Assembly (NCBI GenBank): GCA_001880285.1 | Contig: CP016269.1 | Coordinates: forward strand, 1,560,501-1,624,500 | Length of the DNA stretch: 64,000 bases | Source: Flavobacteriaceae bacterium UJ101 | Lineage (GTDB): Bacteria > Bacteroidota > Bacteroidia > Flavobacteriales > UJ101 | Reading direction: 5' to 3' | Part shown: positions 1 to 7,601 of the stretch, piece by piece | Layout: each line of letters starts with the position of its first letter | How positions within the stretch are numbered: position 1 is the stretch's first letter | Program-made: the position numbers and the translations under genes | Notes under the pieces: model-generated | Told to the model about the DNA's origin: nothing | Databases searched by the model: none | Seen by the model: only the letters and a program-made list of their open reading frames with translations

Positions 1-376
1 GGTTGAATAAAGCCAGCTCTTTTTGAAAAACAGCGGTTTGTAAATTATTGAAAGCTGTTTGTTTGCCTTTAGAGATGAGAAGATTTAAATCATGTATTTG
101 AGTGTAATAATCAGATTGTAAGTCTTTTTTTAAATGATTTTGAACTTCTAGTTGGTCATCTTCTACAATTAGTAGCGTATCACCTTTCGTTACTTTTTGA
201 TTGTTTTTTAAATTAATAAATTGAATTCTTCCACTAATAATGGTATTGATAGAAGTATTTTCCTTTTCACTTCTGATAATACCTCTTGAACTAGAAGATA
301 CATCTATTTTGATAAAGTAGGCAGTCAAAAAACCTAAGATAATACTAAGTAATGTGATCCAGTATAATTTTCTCAT
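1..376 (-). CDS. HlyD-family membrane fusion (export adaptor) protein, 3' part outside window
   Basis: The gene starts at an ATG at 376 on the minus strand and runs off the left edge, so only about the first 125 residues are visible. They begin MRKLYWITLLSIILGFLTAY, a single N-terminal membrane anchor. Next comes a stretch ending QKVTKGDTLLIVEDDQLEVQ, which is the biotinyl-lipoyl-like half-motif of HlyD/MFP adaptors, and then the start of a probable coiled coil. Adaptors of this kind link an inner-membrane exporter to an outer-membrane channel. In Bacteroidota, similar short-anchored adaptors often sit beside peptidase-containing ABC exporters of double-glycine peptides. The two such peptide genes 5 kb to the right make that role attractive, but the exporter itself is not in view. 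The family call is solid; the substrate is inference. Confidence 0.8.
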   Translation of the reverse strand, partial: MRKLYWITLLSIILGFLTAYFIKIDVSSSSRGIIRSEKENTSINTIISGRIQFINLKNNQKVTKGDTLLIVEDDQLEVQNHLKKDLQSDYYTQIHDLNLLISKGKQTAFNNLQTAVFQKELALFN

Positions 377-497
377 ATTATTTTTTGACAAATTTTATTT
401 AAGATAAACCTAAATTTAATAAGGGGCTTGTCTCAAAATAAAATTAATAGAATAAGTAAGTTAGTTTTCTCCTTAACGTTTAGCTAAGAAAAGAAAT

Positions 498-527
498 CGT
501 CTTATTTTTTATGCAAAAAATAAGACG
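498..527 (-). terminator. Perfect 13-bp inverted repeat downstream of the LuxR-type gene
   Basis: CGTCTTATTTTTT (498-510) and AAAAAATAAGACG (515-527) are perfect complements around a 4-base loop. The hairpin lies about 80 bases past the stop of the minus-strand LuxR-type gene. The T/A-rich stem fits an intrinsic terminator, although the G+C part is weak. The remaining bases of the 377-604 gap show no gene. Confidence 0.55.
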
Positions 528-604
528 TAGATTTAACGTATTTTGAACCGTAGAAATTACGGAACATCTATTTATAAAGGTTAGAGGTTAGTTATTAAGA
601 GTGA

Positions 605-1576
605 TCAATAAATACTATTCTTACCGAAAAATAAAAGTAATTCTTCTTTATTTTTAACACCTACTTTTTTAAATATATCAGATGCATGTTTAGTTACTGT
701 ACCTTCTGTGATATATGTTGCTTCTGAAATTTCTTGATAAGAAAAACCTTGCAGAATAAATAATGTGATTTCTCTTTGTCGTGGTGTCAATTTAAAATCC
801 TTAAATTTTTGGAGAATCTTATCATTATAAAGATCTTCAATAGTTTTTAAATCTTTTGAAGTATTTTCATTAAAACCTAATTCATTTAATATCTTGTATT
901 CACTTTCAACACTATAAAAATAGTCTCCAAAAAATTGAAATAAAATCACAAAATAAGCTATATTAACTAAACTATGTTCTACTTCTTGAAAATCACCTAA
1001 TAGAGTAATAATAGGTAATATTGTAATAAAAATCAATGATGTATAACCAATTTTTAATTTCTTTCTATACTTTAAATTTTCAATATTTTGCTTCTCTTTG
1101 CTATTATATAATGTATAGATTAAATAGGTTATATTAAATAAGTAAAATATCAAATAAACAATTAATGCATACATAAAGGTTTTTCTAGCAAAATCTATAT
1201 CTTGTGTTACATATAATGGTAATACCAATAAAAAAATTAAAGCTAAAGCACCTATTATTGTTCCTATCTTGATACTAAAATATTTTAGTGGTTGTATATT
1301 ATATTCCGTATATAAAAACCATGTAAATACAATATAAAGTTGAATACCTGAAAAGTAAGCAAGACCTCCTTGTATAACAACATTAATCGAAGAATTACTA
1401 TCATAAAAAAGACCTGATAGAATATTATAAGTCAAAAAACTACATGTAATAAACAAATAATTTAATCTAGAGGTATCATTAGGTCTTTCAAAATAAATAT
1501 AAATTTGATATAAAAATATTGAAAATTGTATTATACAAAGTATAAATACAATATATGTCATAGCTGTACCAAACAT
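605..1576 (-). CDS. Membrane-anchored LuxR-type transcriptional regulator
   Basis: This 323-residue protein has about seven hydrophobic segments between residues 1 and 225 and a C-terminal LuxR/GerE helix-turn-helix (about 262-316). The HTH carries the signature LTPRQREITLFILQGFSYQEIS followed by GTVTKHASDIFKKVGV. There is no kinase or receiver domain. It therefore looks like a one-component regulator with a membrane sensor fused to its DNA-binding domain, a layout known in Bacteroidota. It ends 80 bases before a strong hairpin. The next gene upstream on the same strand (acetyltransferase) stops 2 bases before its start, so the two are probably co-transcribed. Its position between a peptide-export adaptor and the peptide locus suggests, but does not prove, that it senses membrane state or a peptide. 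Confidence 0.75.
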   Translation of the reverse strand: MFGTAMTYIVFILCIIQFSIFLYQIYIYFERPNDTSRLNYLFITCSFLTYNILSGLFYDSNSSINVVIQGGLAYFSGIQLYIVFTWFLYTEYNIQPLKYFSIKIGTIIGALALIFLLVLPLYVTQDIDFARKTFMYALIVYLIFYLFNITYLIYTLYNSKEKQNIENLKYRKKLKIGYTSLIFITILPIITLLGDFQEVEHSLVNIAYFVILFQFFGDYFYSVESEYKILNELGFNENTSKDLKTIEDLYNDKILQKFKDFKLTPRQREITLFILQGFSYQEISEATYITEGTVTKHASDIFKKVGVKNKEELLLFFGKNSIY

Positions 1577-1578
1577 TA

Positions 1579-2136
1579 TTATTTTAAATATTTAAACATG
1601 TACATTGTAAATCCAAAGTCATGTTCGTTATACAATTCAAATTTATTCTTAGTGTAAAAAGGTACATTATCTACCATTGAAGTTTCAAGATAAATAGGTT
1701 TATTGTAATGTTCTTGTATATCATTTAATAATTTTGTTCCAATACCTTTTCCTTGTTTTTCAGGAACAACACCTATATACCATAAATGCAAATAATCTTC
1801 ATTTTCAGAATGATTTTCTTCTACAATTTTTTCTTTTTTCAAAACTTTACTCACATTAAGTAAACCTATAACAGAAAAAAGTAATTTTATATCCCAAATT
1901 ATCGAGTTAAAGGTTGTTCTTTTTTTAGTTGGATCTATTATAAAACAACATGCTGTTTTTTCATCATTAAAAATAACTTCTCCAAAATTAATTGCTTGAA
2001 AAAAAGAATATTCAACTAATTTTTTGATAGAATTAATATTTTTACCTGCTACATACTGTACAGACAAATTATCCTTAAAAGATTTAGTTATTATATCAAC
2101 TGCAATTTCTTGATCTTTTTTAGTTCCTTTTCTCAT
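1579..2136 (-). CDS. GNAT-family N-acetyltransferase
   Basis: This 185-residue protein has the GNAT acetyl-CoA-binding core near residues 117-140: LHLWYIGVVPEKQGKGIGTKLL, with the Q/RxxGxG/A loop as QGKGIG. It is followed by YLETSMVDNVPFYTKNKFEL, the usual beta5-alpha4 region. It would transfer an acetyl group to an amine substrate that cannot be told from sequence. Its 5' end overlaps the XRE regulator gene by 17 bases, and the LuxR-type gene follows after 2 bases, so the three probably form one leftward operon. A role in antibiotic or peptide modification is possible but unsupported. Confidence 0.8.
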   Translation of the reverse strand: MRKGTKKDQEIAVDIITKSFKDNLSVQYVAGKNINSIKKLVEYSFFQAINFGEVIFNDEKTACCFIIDPTKKRTTFNSIIWDIKLLFSVIGLLNVSKVLKKEKIVEENHSENEDYLHLWYIGVVPEKQGKGIGTKLLNDIQEHYNKPIYLETSMVDNVPFYTKNKFELYNEHDFGFTMYMFKYLK

Positions 2137-2455
2137 CTGACATATATTTTATTATAGCTTCTTTCTTTTGTTTATCTATCCAAAGTTTAAAAAGTTTATT
2201 ATTTAAAAACTCCTTTTCATTCTCGATAATATGATTTACAATAACTTCTATTGAAAGATTATCGAAATTATTTAATTCTTGTTTTTCAAAATAATCTAAA
2301 AGAGCTTTTAAAGTTCTTTCATGTAGATTACTTGTTTTACTAGAAACAATTTTACTCAATGTAGGTTCTGAAATTCCAGTTGTTTTTGAAATTTTATACA
2401 TTGAATCCTCTGTATTCTTTAATAAATTAATTACTTTTTGTAACTTGTCATCCAC
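2120..2455 (-). CDS. XRE/Cro-type helix-turn-helix regulator
   Basis: This 111-residue protein has an N-terminal HTH (residues about 17-40, MYKISKTTGISEPTLSKIVS) typical of small XRE or phage-type repressors. A charged helical C-terminal part (about 60-105) may dimerise or bind a partner. It is the first gene of a leftward operon with the acetyltransferase and LuxR-type genes. It is divergent from the TonB-dependent receptor gene across a 64-bp gap that contains a 12-bp inverted repeat. The simplest reading is a local repressor that binds this repeat and controls both directions. Confidence 0.7.
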   Translation of the reverse strand: MDDKLQKVINLLKNTEDSMYKISKTTGISEPTLSKIVSSKTSNLHERTLKALLDYFEKQELNNFDNLSIEVIVNHIIENEKEFLNNKLFKLWIDKQKKEAIIKYMSDEKRN

Positions 2456-2466
2456 TATTATATATA

Positions 2467-2497
2467 TACTTTTGTTCTTAAATGTAGAACAAAAGTA
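2467..2497. promoter_or_regulatory. Symmetric divergent promoter/operator between XRE gene and TonB receptor
   Basis: TACTTTTGTTCT (2467-2478) is repeated as its exact reverse complement (2486-2497) around a 7-base spacer. Each arm begins with TACTTTTG, a match to the Bacteroidota -7 consensus TAnnTTTG, one on each strand and pointing outward. A TTG at 2445-2447 lies 19 bases before the rightward box, as expected for a -33 element. The 64-bp gap has room for little else, so the palindrome probably serves as both promoters and as a repressor site. Promoter use is inferred. Confidence 0.55.
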
Positions 2498-2519
2498 CTA
2501 TTTTTAAATTAATTTTTTT

Positions 2520-5039
2520 ATGAAGAATACCTATACTTACACTTTAATTTTTATTATTTTTAGTAACTACATTCTAGCTCAAAATAATGATAGTATTATT
2601 TATAATAACTTAGATGAAATTATTTATTCTGCTTCTAAAAAAAATGAAGCTATTTTTAATAGTCCTATAAATATTCAAAAAATAACAAATAAAGAACTTC
2701 AAAATTCACCTTCTACTGACTTTTATAATTCAATAGTAAATTTATCAGGAACACAACTTAATACAAATTCTTTAACCTTTTCATCTATTAATGTAAGAGG
2801 GTTTTCTGACTTTTCTAATTACAGATTAACACAGTTAAATGATGGTGTAGATAATAGTTCTCCTGCTCTTAATTTTCCTCTTGGAAATTTAACAGGAGTA
2901 AACAACCTTGATGTAGAAAGTATTGAACTTATATCAGGTACAGCTTCTCCTTTATATGGAGCTAATGCGGTTAATGGATTGATTTATGTTAATACTAAAG
3001 ATCCATTCCAGTACCAAGGATTATCAACTTATTTTACAGCAGGTATAACAGATCAAAATGTAGCAGGTACGAAACCCTATACTGATTTTGGAATACGATT
3101 CGCAAAAGCATTTAATGATAAATTAGCGTTTAAAATAAACTTTTCTGCTTTACATGGTTATGAATGGCAAGCAGATAATAGAAATGATGTTGATACTAAT
3201 CCTATGAATGAATCAGTAAGGGGAGTAAATTCACCCTCTTATGATGGGTTAAACTTATATGGTGATGAAATTGCTACAACTCTTAACTTAGACGATCTAT
3301 CAGGTGCACCACAAGGAACATTTGGTACTATTCGTGTAGCAAGAACAGGGTATGCAGAAAATGATTTATATGATAGAAAAGCAAAATCTATTAAGGCAGA
3401 TGCAGGATTATATTATCGACTAACAGATAATTTAACAGCATCTTATTCTTATCGTTTTGGAACAGGTAACGCCATGTATCATGCCTCTAACCGATTTGTT
3501 TTTGATGATTTCATCTTACAACAACATAAATTAGAACTTAAAGGGAAAAAATTAATGTTAAGATCATACCTAAGTACTGAAAATGCAGGAGATACGTATG
3601 ATACTCGTTTTGCAGGAATAAATTTAAATAGAAAATTCAAAAGTAATAATCAATGGTTTTCAGATTATGCAGGTGCTTATATACAAACAGGTTCTCATGA
3701 ACAAGCTAGAGCTTTCGCTGATATAGGAAGATTACAAGTTGGTACAGATGAATTTAATAATGCTCTAAATTTAATTAAAAATGATTCTGATTTCACTACA
3801 GGAGCAAAATTCATTGATAAAACCTCCCTATGGCATACCGAAGGAACATATGATTTTACAGAGTTAATAAATTTTGCAGAAATTCAAATTGGAGGATCAT
3901 TCAGAGAATATTTTTTAGACAGCCAAGGTAAAATATTTACAGATGAAAATTCATCAATTAATTATAGTGAATATGGTGGATATATTCAAATGGGTAAAAA
4001 TTTAGCTAATAAACGTATCCGTCTAATTGGTTCATTAAGAGCTGATAAAGCAACTAATTTTGATGCTGAGATCTCCCCTAGATTATCATCATTATTCTAT
4101 ATCGGGGAGAAAAGAAATCACAATTTTAGATTAACCTATCAAACAGGTTACAGAAATCCCAACACACAACAACAATATAGTGCCTTAGATGTTGGATTTC
4201 TATCTATTATAGGTACTACAGAAGATAATTTAACACGTTTCACCGATACTAAAACATCTTTAGTAACAGGAAATACCAAAACTTTTACAGGTAATGAAAT
4301 ATGGAATAATTCATATACTGTAGAATCTGTTACTAATTTTTCTCAAACAGGTAATCCAGCTGATTTAATAGTTCATAATCAATCTTATATAAAACCTGAA
4401 AAAGTGCAAAATTTTGAAATAGGATATAGAGCAAAATTAGCAAATCGATTTAATCTTGAATTAGATGCATATTATAATATCTATAAAGATTTTATAGGGA
4501 CTATTGATGTTATTACTCCTTTTAATGGAAGTGTAATTGATGGTTCAGCAATTAATTCTATTGTTACCTCTGACTTTACTCCTTATCAATTATATGCTAA
4601 TTCTACTAAAGATGTAAATAGTTATGGTTTTGGAATTAATATGAATTACAATCTTCATCGTAATTTAAATGCTAATGTAAACTATAATTATAACGATTAT
4701 GAAAGTGTTACAGATGGTAATTTAATCCCTAATTTCAATATGCCAAAACACCAAATTAAATTATTACTAAATAGTCCAAATATTATTAAAAATGTAGATA
4801 TTTCAACTGCTTTAAGATGGAACAATAGCTACCAATGGAAAACTTTTTTTGCTCCTGAATCAACTATTGATGCAAAGACAGTATTTGATGCACAAATTAC
4901 CTATAATAGCTCAAAATTATTCAATTTAGATTCCTTCATTAAAGTAGGAGGAACTAATATTTTTGGTAAAGATTATGAAGTAGCTTATGGTTCAGGTAGA
5001 ATAGGTTCTCAGTATTATATTTCATTATTCCTCAAATAA
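2520..5039 (+). CDS. TonB-dependent outer-membrane receptor
   Basis: This 839-residue protein has a signal peptide (about residues 1-20, ending ILAQ). A plug domain (about 30-160) includes SSINVRGFSDFSNYR and VESIELISGTASPLYGANAVNGLI. A long beta-barrel with many aromatic and Asn/Asp-rich strands follows and ends in ...YYISLFLK, a C-terminal aromatic-rich strand. Receptors of this class take up siderophores, vitamins, metals or glycans using TonB energy. There is no N-terminal carboxypeptidase-like domain and no SusD partner beside it, so a SusC role is unlikely. It is divergent from the XRE regulator. The substrate is unknown. Its place next to a peptide locus allows peptide or siderophore uptake, but this is only a guess. 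Confidence 0.88.
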   Translation: MKNTYTYTLIFIIFSNYILAQNNDSIIYNNLDEIIYSASKKNEAIFNSPINIQKITNKELQNSPSTDFYNSIVNLSGTQLNTNSLTFSSINVRGFSDFSNYRLTQLNDGVDNSSPALNFPLGNLTGVNNLDVESIELISGTASPLYGANAVNGLIYVNTKDPFQYQGLSTYFTAGITDQNVAGTKPYTDFGIRFAKAFNDKLAFKINFSALHGYEWQADNRNDVDTNPMNESVRGVNSPSYDGLNLYGDEIATTLNLDDLSGAPQGTFGTIRVARTGYAENDLYDRKAKSIKADAGLYYRLTDNLTASYSYRFGTGNAMYHASNRFVFDDFILQQHKLELKGKKLMLRSYLSTENAGDTYDTRFAGINLNRKFKSNNQWFSDYAGAYIQTGSHEQARAFADIGRLQVGTDEFNNALNLIKNDSDFTTGAKFIDKTSLWHTEGTYDFTELINFAEIQIGGSFREYFLDSQGKIFTDENSSINYSEYGGYIQMGKNLANKRIRLIGSLRADKATNFDAEISPRLSSLFYIGEKRNHNFRLTYQTGYRNPNTQQQYSALDVGFLSIIGTTEDNLTRFTDTKTSLVTGNTKTFTGNEIWNNSYTVESVTNFSQTGNPADLIVHNQSYIKPEKVQNFEIGYRAKLANRFNLELDAYYNIYKDFIGTIDVITPFNGSVIDGSAINSIVTSDFTPYQLYANSTKDVNSYGFGINMNYNLHRNLNANVNYNYNDYESVTDGNLIPNFNMPKHQIKLLLNSPNIIKNVDISTALRWNNSYQWKTFFAPESTIDAKTVFDAQITYNSSKLFNLDSFIKVGGTNIFGKDYEVAYGSGRIGSQYYISLFLK

Positions 5040-5121
5040 AACTTAAATTCATTAAATATTATATTTTTTTAGGAAAAATAGCTTATATTCGATTGTATAA
5101 AATTTTATAAAAACAAAAACT

Positions 5122-5430
5122 ATGAATTTCAAAGAGCGCATTAATTTAGTAGAACGAATAGATCAATTGATTCGACTAAAAGCAATAGGAACTCCTGAAA
5201 AACTTGCAGAACGGTTAGATATTTCAAAAAGACAATTACATCGTATTATTAATTCCATGAAAGAGTTAGACGCACCTATTGTGTATAATTTAAGTCGAGG
5301 AAGTTATGTATATGAAGAACCTGTTCAGTTTCGTTTTGGTTTTTATGGAAGAGAGTTAAATTTAGAAGAACAGCAAAATATAAATAGTGGCTACCAGAAT
5401 ATTTCAACTTTTTTTAATTATTTTTTATAG
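5122..5430 (+). CDS. Small HTH (HTH_11-type) DNA-binding protein
   Basis: This 102-residue protein has a winged-helix/HTH_11-like N-terminal domain (about residues 6-60: LVERIDQLIRLKAIGTPEKL, then ISKRQLHRIINSMKELDAPI). A short tail carries YNLSRGSYVYEEPVQFRFGF. Small proteins of this build occur in Flavobacteriia next to double-glycine peptide genes. Here the first peptide gene starts 91 bases downstream on the same strand. It is therefore a candidate local regulator of the peptide operon. No effector domain is visible. Confidence 0.72.
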   Translation: MNFKERINLVERIDQLIRLKAIGTPEKLAERLDISKRQLHRIINSMKELDAPIVYNLSRGSYVYEEPVQFRFGFYGRELNLEEQQNINSGYQNISTFFNYFL

Positions 5431-5432
5431 AG

Positions 5433-5483
5433 TGACAAAAAATGACACTCGTACTTTTTAAGTTTACATTAGTTATCGATAAC
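5433..5483 (+). promoter_or_regulatory. Candidate promoter/operator region of the peptide operon
   Basis: Two TGACA direct repeats (5433-5437 and 5443-5447) are spaced exactly 10 bases apart, one helical turn. A near-consensus -7 box TACTTTTT (5452-5459) follows, and then a perfect 12-bp palindrome GTTATCGATAAC (5472-5483) about 40 bases before the first peptide start codon. This arrangement could hold an activator site, a promoter and an operator. The small HTH gene just upstream is an obvious candidate regulator. No binding data exist. Confidence 0.4.
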
Positions 5484-5520
5484 AACGAAAATTAATGTTT
5501 AACAATTAAAATTTAAAATT

Positions 5521-5673
5521 ATGAAATTAGAAAATTTGAATGTACAAGAATTGTCTGCAGATGAACAGGTAAATACTGAAGGAGGTATTTTTGGTCCTCT
5601 TTTATTTGGAGCAGCTGGATTAGCTTCTGCCTACCTTGTTGCAGCATATTTATCACATGATGAGCATAGATAA
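5521..5673 (+). CDS. Double-glycine-leader peptide 1 (bacteriocin-like precursor)
   Basis: This 50-residue gene starts with MKLENLNVQELSADEQVNTE and then GG, the classic double-glycine leader (22 residues) cut by C39 peptidase-type ABC exporters. The predicted mature peptide of 28 residues is IFGPLLFGAAGLASAY followed by LVAAYLSHDEHR. It is a hydrophobic, small-residue-rich helix (FGAAGLASA) with a charged tail, like the helix-helix contact regions of class II bacteriocins. Flavobacterial leaders of the type MKLENLxVQEL are commonly annotated as class IIb-like bacteriocins. The next peptide gene begins 19 bases later. Activity is unproven; a signalling role is also possible. Confidence 0.8.
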   Translation: MKLENLNVQELSADEQVNTEGGIFGPLLFGAAGLASAYLVAAYLSHDEHR

Positions 5674-5692
5674 TTTAAAATAGAATTTAATT

Positions 5693-5818
5693 ATGGAAAA
5701 TTTTAAAGAATTAACAAAAGAAGAAATGTATGGTGTTAATGGAGGGGGAGATGGAATTATACCTTCTAAATGGTGTATTTTCTGTTATATGAGAGATGAA
5801 GGTTATTATGCTAAATAA
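5693..5818 (+). CDS. Double-glycine-leader peptide 2 with CxxC core
   Basis: This 41-residue gene has an 18-residue leader MENFKELTKEEMYGVNGG matching the Bacteroidota ELTxEE...VNGG leader pattern. The 23-residue core is GDGIIPSKWCIFCYMRDEGY plus YAK. The core has a CIFC pair that could form a tight disulfide or bind a metal or thioether, and it is rich in aromatic residues. It lies 19 bases after peptide 1 and 73 bases before the first DUF3267 gene. The pair could be two parts of one bacteriocin or two separate products. No modification enzyme is visible in the window. Confidence 0.75.
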   Translation: MENFKELTKEEMYGVNGGGDGIIPSKWCIFCYMRDEGYYAK

Positions 5819-5891
5819 ATAGTATTGATTTTTTTAGATAAGTAGAGTATGGTGTATTTATTTATACCATACTCATATTAATTATTAAAAT

Positions 5892-6440
5892 ATGAAGAAT
5901 ATGAAATTTAAAACAATAAGTATATTAAAAATGAATGTTATAGCGATGCTATTTGCACCTGTGTTTTTATTTTTAATAATGTATTTATATAAGTTAATGG
6001 AAGGTAAAGTTGAAATTCCTGAATTATTAGGGGAACAATTTAGTCTTTTTATAATCCTATGCGTTATAGTTCTTTTGCTTTCTTTTTTTATTCATGAGCT
6101 TATTCATGCCTATTTCTTTTCTATTTATGCTTTTGGAGGTAGGAAAAGTGTTGAAATAGGTTTTAAATGGAAGAAACTTTTACCTTATGCCTTCTGTAAA
6201 GAAGCTCTCACAAGAAATCAAAGTTTGATAGCTATTCTAATGCCTTCTATTATTTTAGGTTTTATACCTATGGTCATAGCGTTTTCTATTGATAGTTTTC
6301 TTTTACTTTGTTATAGTATTATTATGGTAATAGGTTCTTTAGGAGATTTTATTATAATTTTTTTATTATTAGGCATATCTAGAAATAGTAAAATAAAAGG
6401 AGATGAAACATTGAAAGGATTTTATGTTATAGAGAGTTAA
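5892..6440 (+). CDS. DUF3267-type membrane protein with HExxH (putative metalloprotease/immunity), copy 1
   Basis: This 182-residue protein has about four to five membrane segments. HELIH (about residues 67-71) lies in a hydrophobic helix, as in M50-like intramembrane zinc proteases. A conserved GDF (about 152-154) may supply a third metal ligand, and the protein ends GFYVIES. The layout matches the DUF3267 family, whose function is not established. It sits 73 bases after the peptide genes and has a paralogue at 6890. In Gram-positive bacteria, unrelated CPBP-type membrane proteases give self-immunity to class II bacteriocins, so immunity or peptide processing is a reasonable inference. A second ATG at 5901 could also be the start. 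Confidence 0.7.
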   Translation: MKNMKFKTISILKMNVIAMLFAPVFLFLIMYLYKLMEGKVEIPELLGEQFSLFIILCVIVLLLSFFIHELIHAYFFSIYAFGGRKSVEIGFKWKKLLPYAFCKEALTRNQSLIAILMPSIILGFIPMVIAFSIDSFLLLCYSIIMVIGSLGDFIIIFLLLGISRNSKIKGDETLKGFYVIES

Positions 6441-6465
6441 AATTGATTTTTTTAGCTTAATTAAA

Positions 6466-6844
6466 TTGAAAATTTTAAAGAATCATCAAAATAATAAAAA
6501 CAATTTTTGTTTTAACACTTCTTAGTGTTTATATCATATTAGTTAAAATAATACGACCGTATTTTTATGAGAATTTTAATGAAGCAACTGTTGTAAATTT
6601 TATTTTGGGAATTCTTCCTAATTTTTTAGGTGCATTATTATTTTGTATAACACTTAGTTTTATACCGAATCTTACAAGAAAGAGTATTGTCGTTATGACA
6701 ATAGGTTTGGTAATCTTTATGGAAATAGAACGATATTTTAATCAAAATATATCTTTTGATATCTCTGATATTGCAGCTTCAGTAGTAGCAATATTACTTT
6801 GGTGGTTTTTAACTAAATCAAAAATATTAGATAACTTTTTTTGA
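6466..6844 (+). pseudogene. Small multi-spanning membrane protein with an apparent +1 frameshift
   Basis: A frame starting with TTG at 6466 reads LKILKNHQNN and soon stops. Skipping one base near 6475-6480 joins it to a long open frame reading IIKIIKTIFVLTLLSVYIIL and continuing to 6844, about 125 residues in all. The downstream frame alone has only a TTG start at 6605, which would lose the first membrane helix. The product would have four hydrophobic segments and include FDISDIAASVVAILLWWFL. Its position between the two DUF3267 genes suggests an immunity or accessory role. Either the gene is decaying or one extra base is a sequencing error. Confidence 0.5.
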
Positions 6845-6889
6845 GGTAGTTTAGATAAGAATATAAAAAATTAATTAAAATATACCGCT

Positions 6890-7453
6890 TTGATAAACAA
6901 AAAACTATATAAAATAAATCTTATTTGGGCAAATGTATTTTCAATAATCATATTATTACCCATACTTGTTCTCTATGGAATCCCTTATTATTTTATTTGG
7001 GGGAATCGTTTTAAAACTCCGTCAAATATAGATAATTCACTGTTAGAAAGTATATTAGTTAATTCATTACTTATAATACCTATTATCATTACGGGGGTTA
7101 TTATTCATGAATTAGTTCATGGTATAACATGGAGTCTTTTTGCTAAAAAAGGTTTTAAATCAATTAAATTTGGAATTTTGTGGAAAATGATAACACCTTA
7201 TTGTCATTGCACAGAGCCTTTGAAGGCAAAACATTATCGATTAGGAGCTATCATGCCGTTTATTGTTTTGGGTATAATACCTTATATAGGGTCATTGTTA
7301 TCAGGTAATTTAGGCTTATTCTTATTTTCTATTTTATTTACAATAGCAGCCTCAGGTGATTTTTTAATGCTTTATATGTTACGAATAGCAAAACCGAATC
7401 AATATGTACAAGATCATCCTTCTGAAGCAGGATTTTATGTATTTGAGGAATAG
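6890..7453 (+). CDS. DUF3267-type membrane protein with HExxH, copy 2
   Basis: This 187-residue protein is paralogous to the one at 5892. It has HELVH (about residues 71-75), a shared stretch WKMITPYCHCTEPLKAKHYR, the GDF motif in AASGDFLMLYML, and a C-terminal GFYVFEE. This is the DUF3267 pattern. No ATG exists in the useful part of the frame. The start chosen is TTG at 6890, and the frame opens only at 6875 after a stop. The weak start may lower expression or point to gene decay. Extra His/Cys residues (CHC) sit near the putative active site. Roles in peptide immunity or maturation are inferred from position only. Confidence 0.68.
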   Translation: MINKKLYKINLIWANVFSIIILLPILVLYGIPYYFIWGNRFKTPSNIDNSLLESILVNSLLIIPIIITGVIIHELVHGITWSLFAKKGFKSIKFGILWKMITPYCHCTEPLKAKHYRLGAIMPFIVLGIIPYIGSLLSGNLGLFLFSILFTIAASGDFLMLYMLRIAKPNQYVQDHPSEAGFYVFEE

Positions 7454-7476
7454 GATTAATTAAATCTTATTATAAC

Positions 7477-7584
7477 ATGAAACAATTAAATCAAAACACT
7501 ATTACAACGTTACTTTGGATATTAGTACTTCTTATTTTCTTAGTTTATGGCTTGGGTTATATATTGGGCATGTTGATAAAGTAA
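7477..7584 (+). CDS. 35-residue single-span membrane protein
   Basis: The frame reads MKQLNQNTITTLLWILVLLI and then FLVYGLGYILGMLIK: a short polar head and one long hydrophobic helix. It begins 24 bases after the second DUF3267 gene and ends 17 bases before the next small gene on the same strand. Its length and layout fit a small immunity or accessory peptide, but no family is recognised. The evidence for coding is the clean ATG, the helix and the tight operon spacing. Confidence 0.5.
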   Translation: MKQLNQNTITTLLWILVLLIFLVYGLGYILGMLIK

Positions 7585-7601
7585 CGTATAATAATAAAAC
7601 G

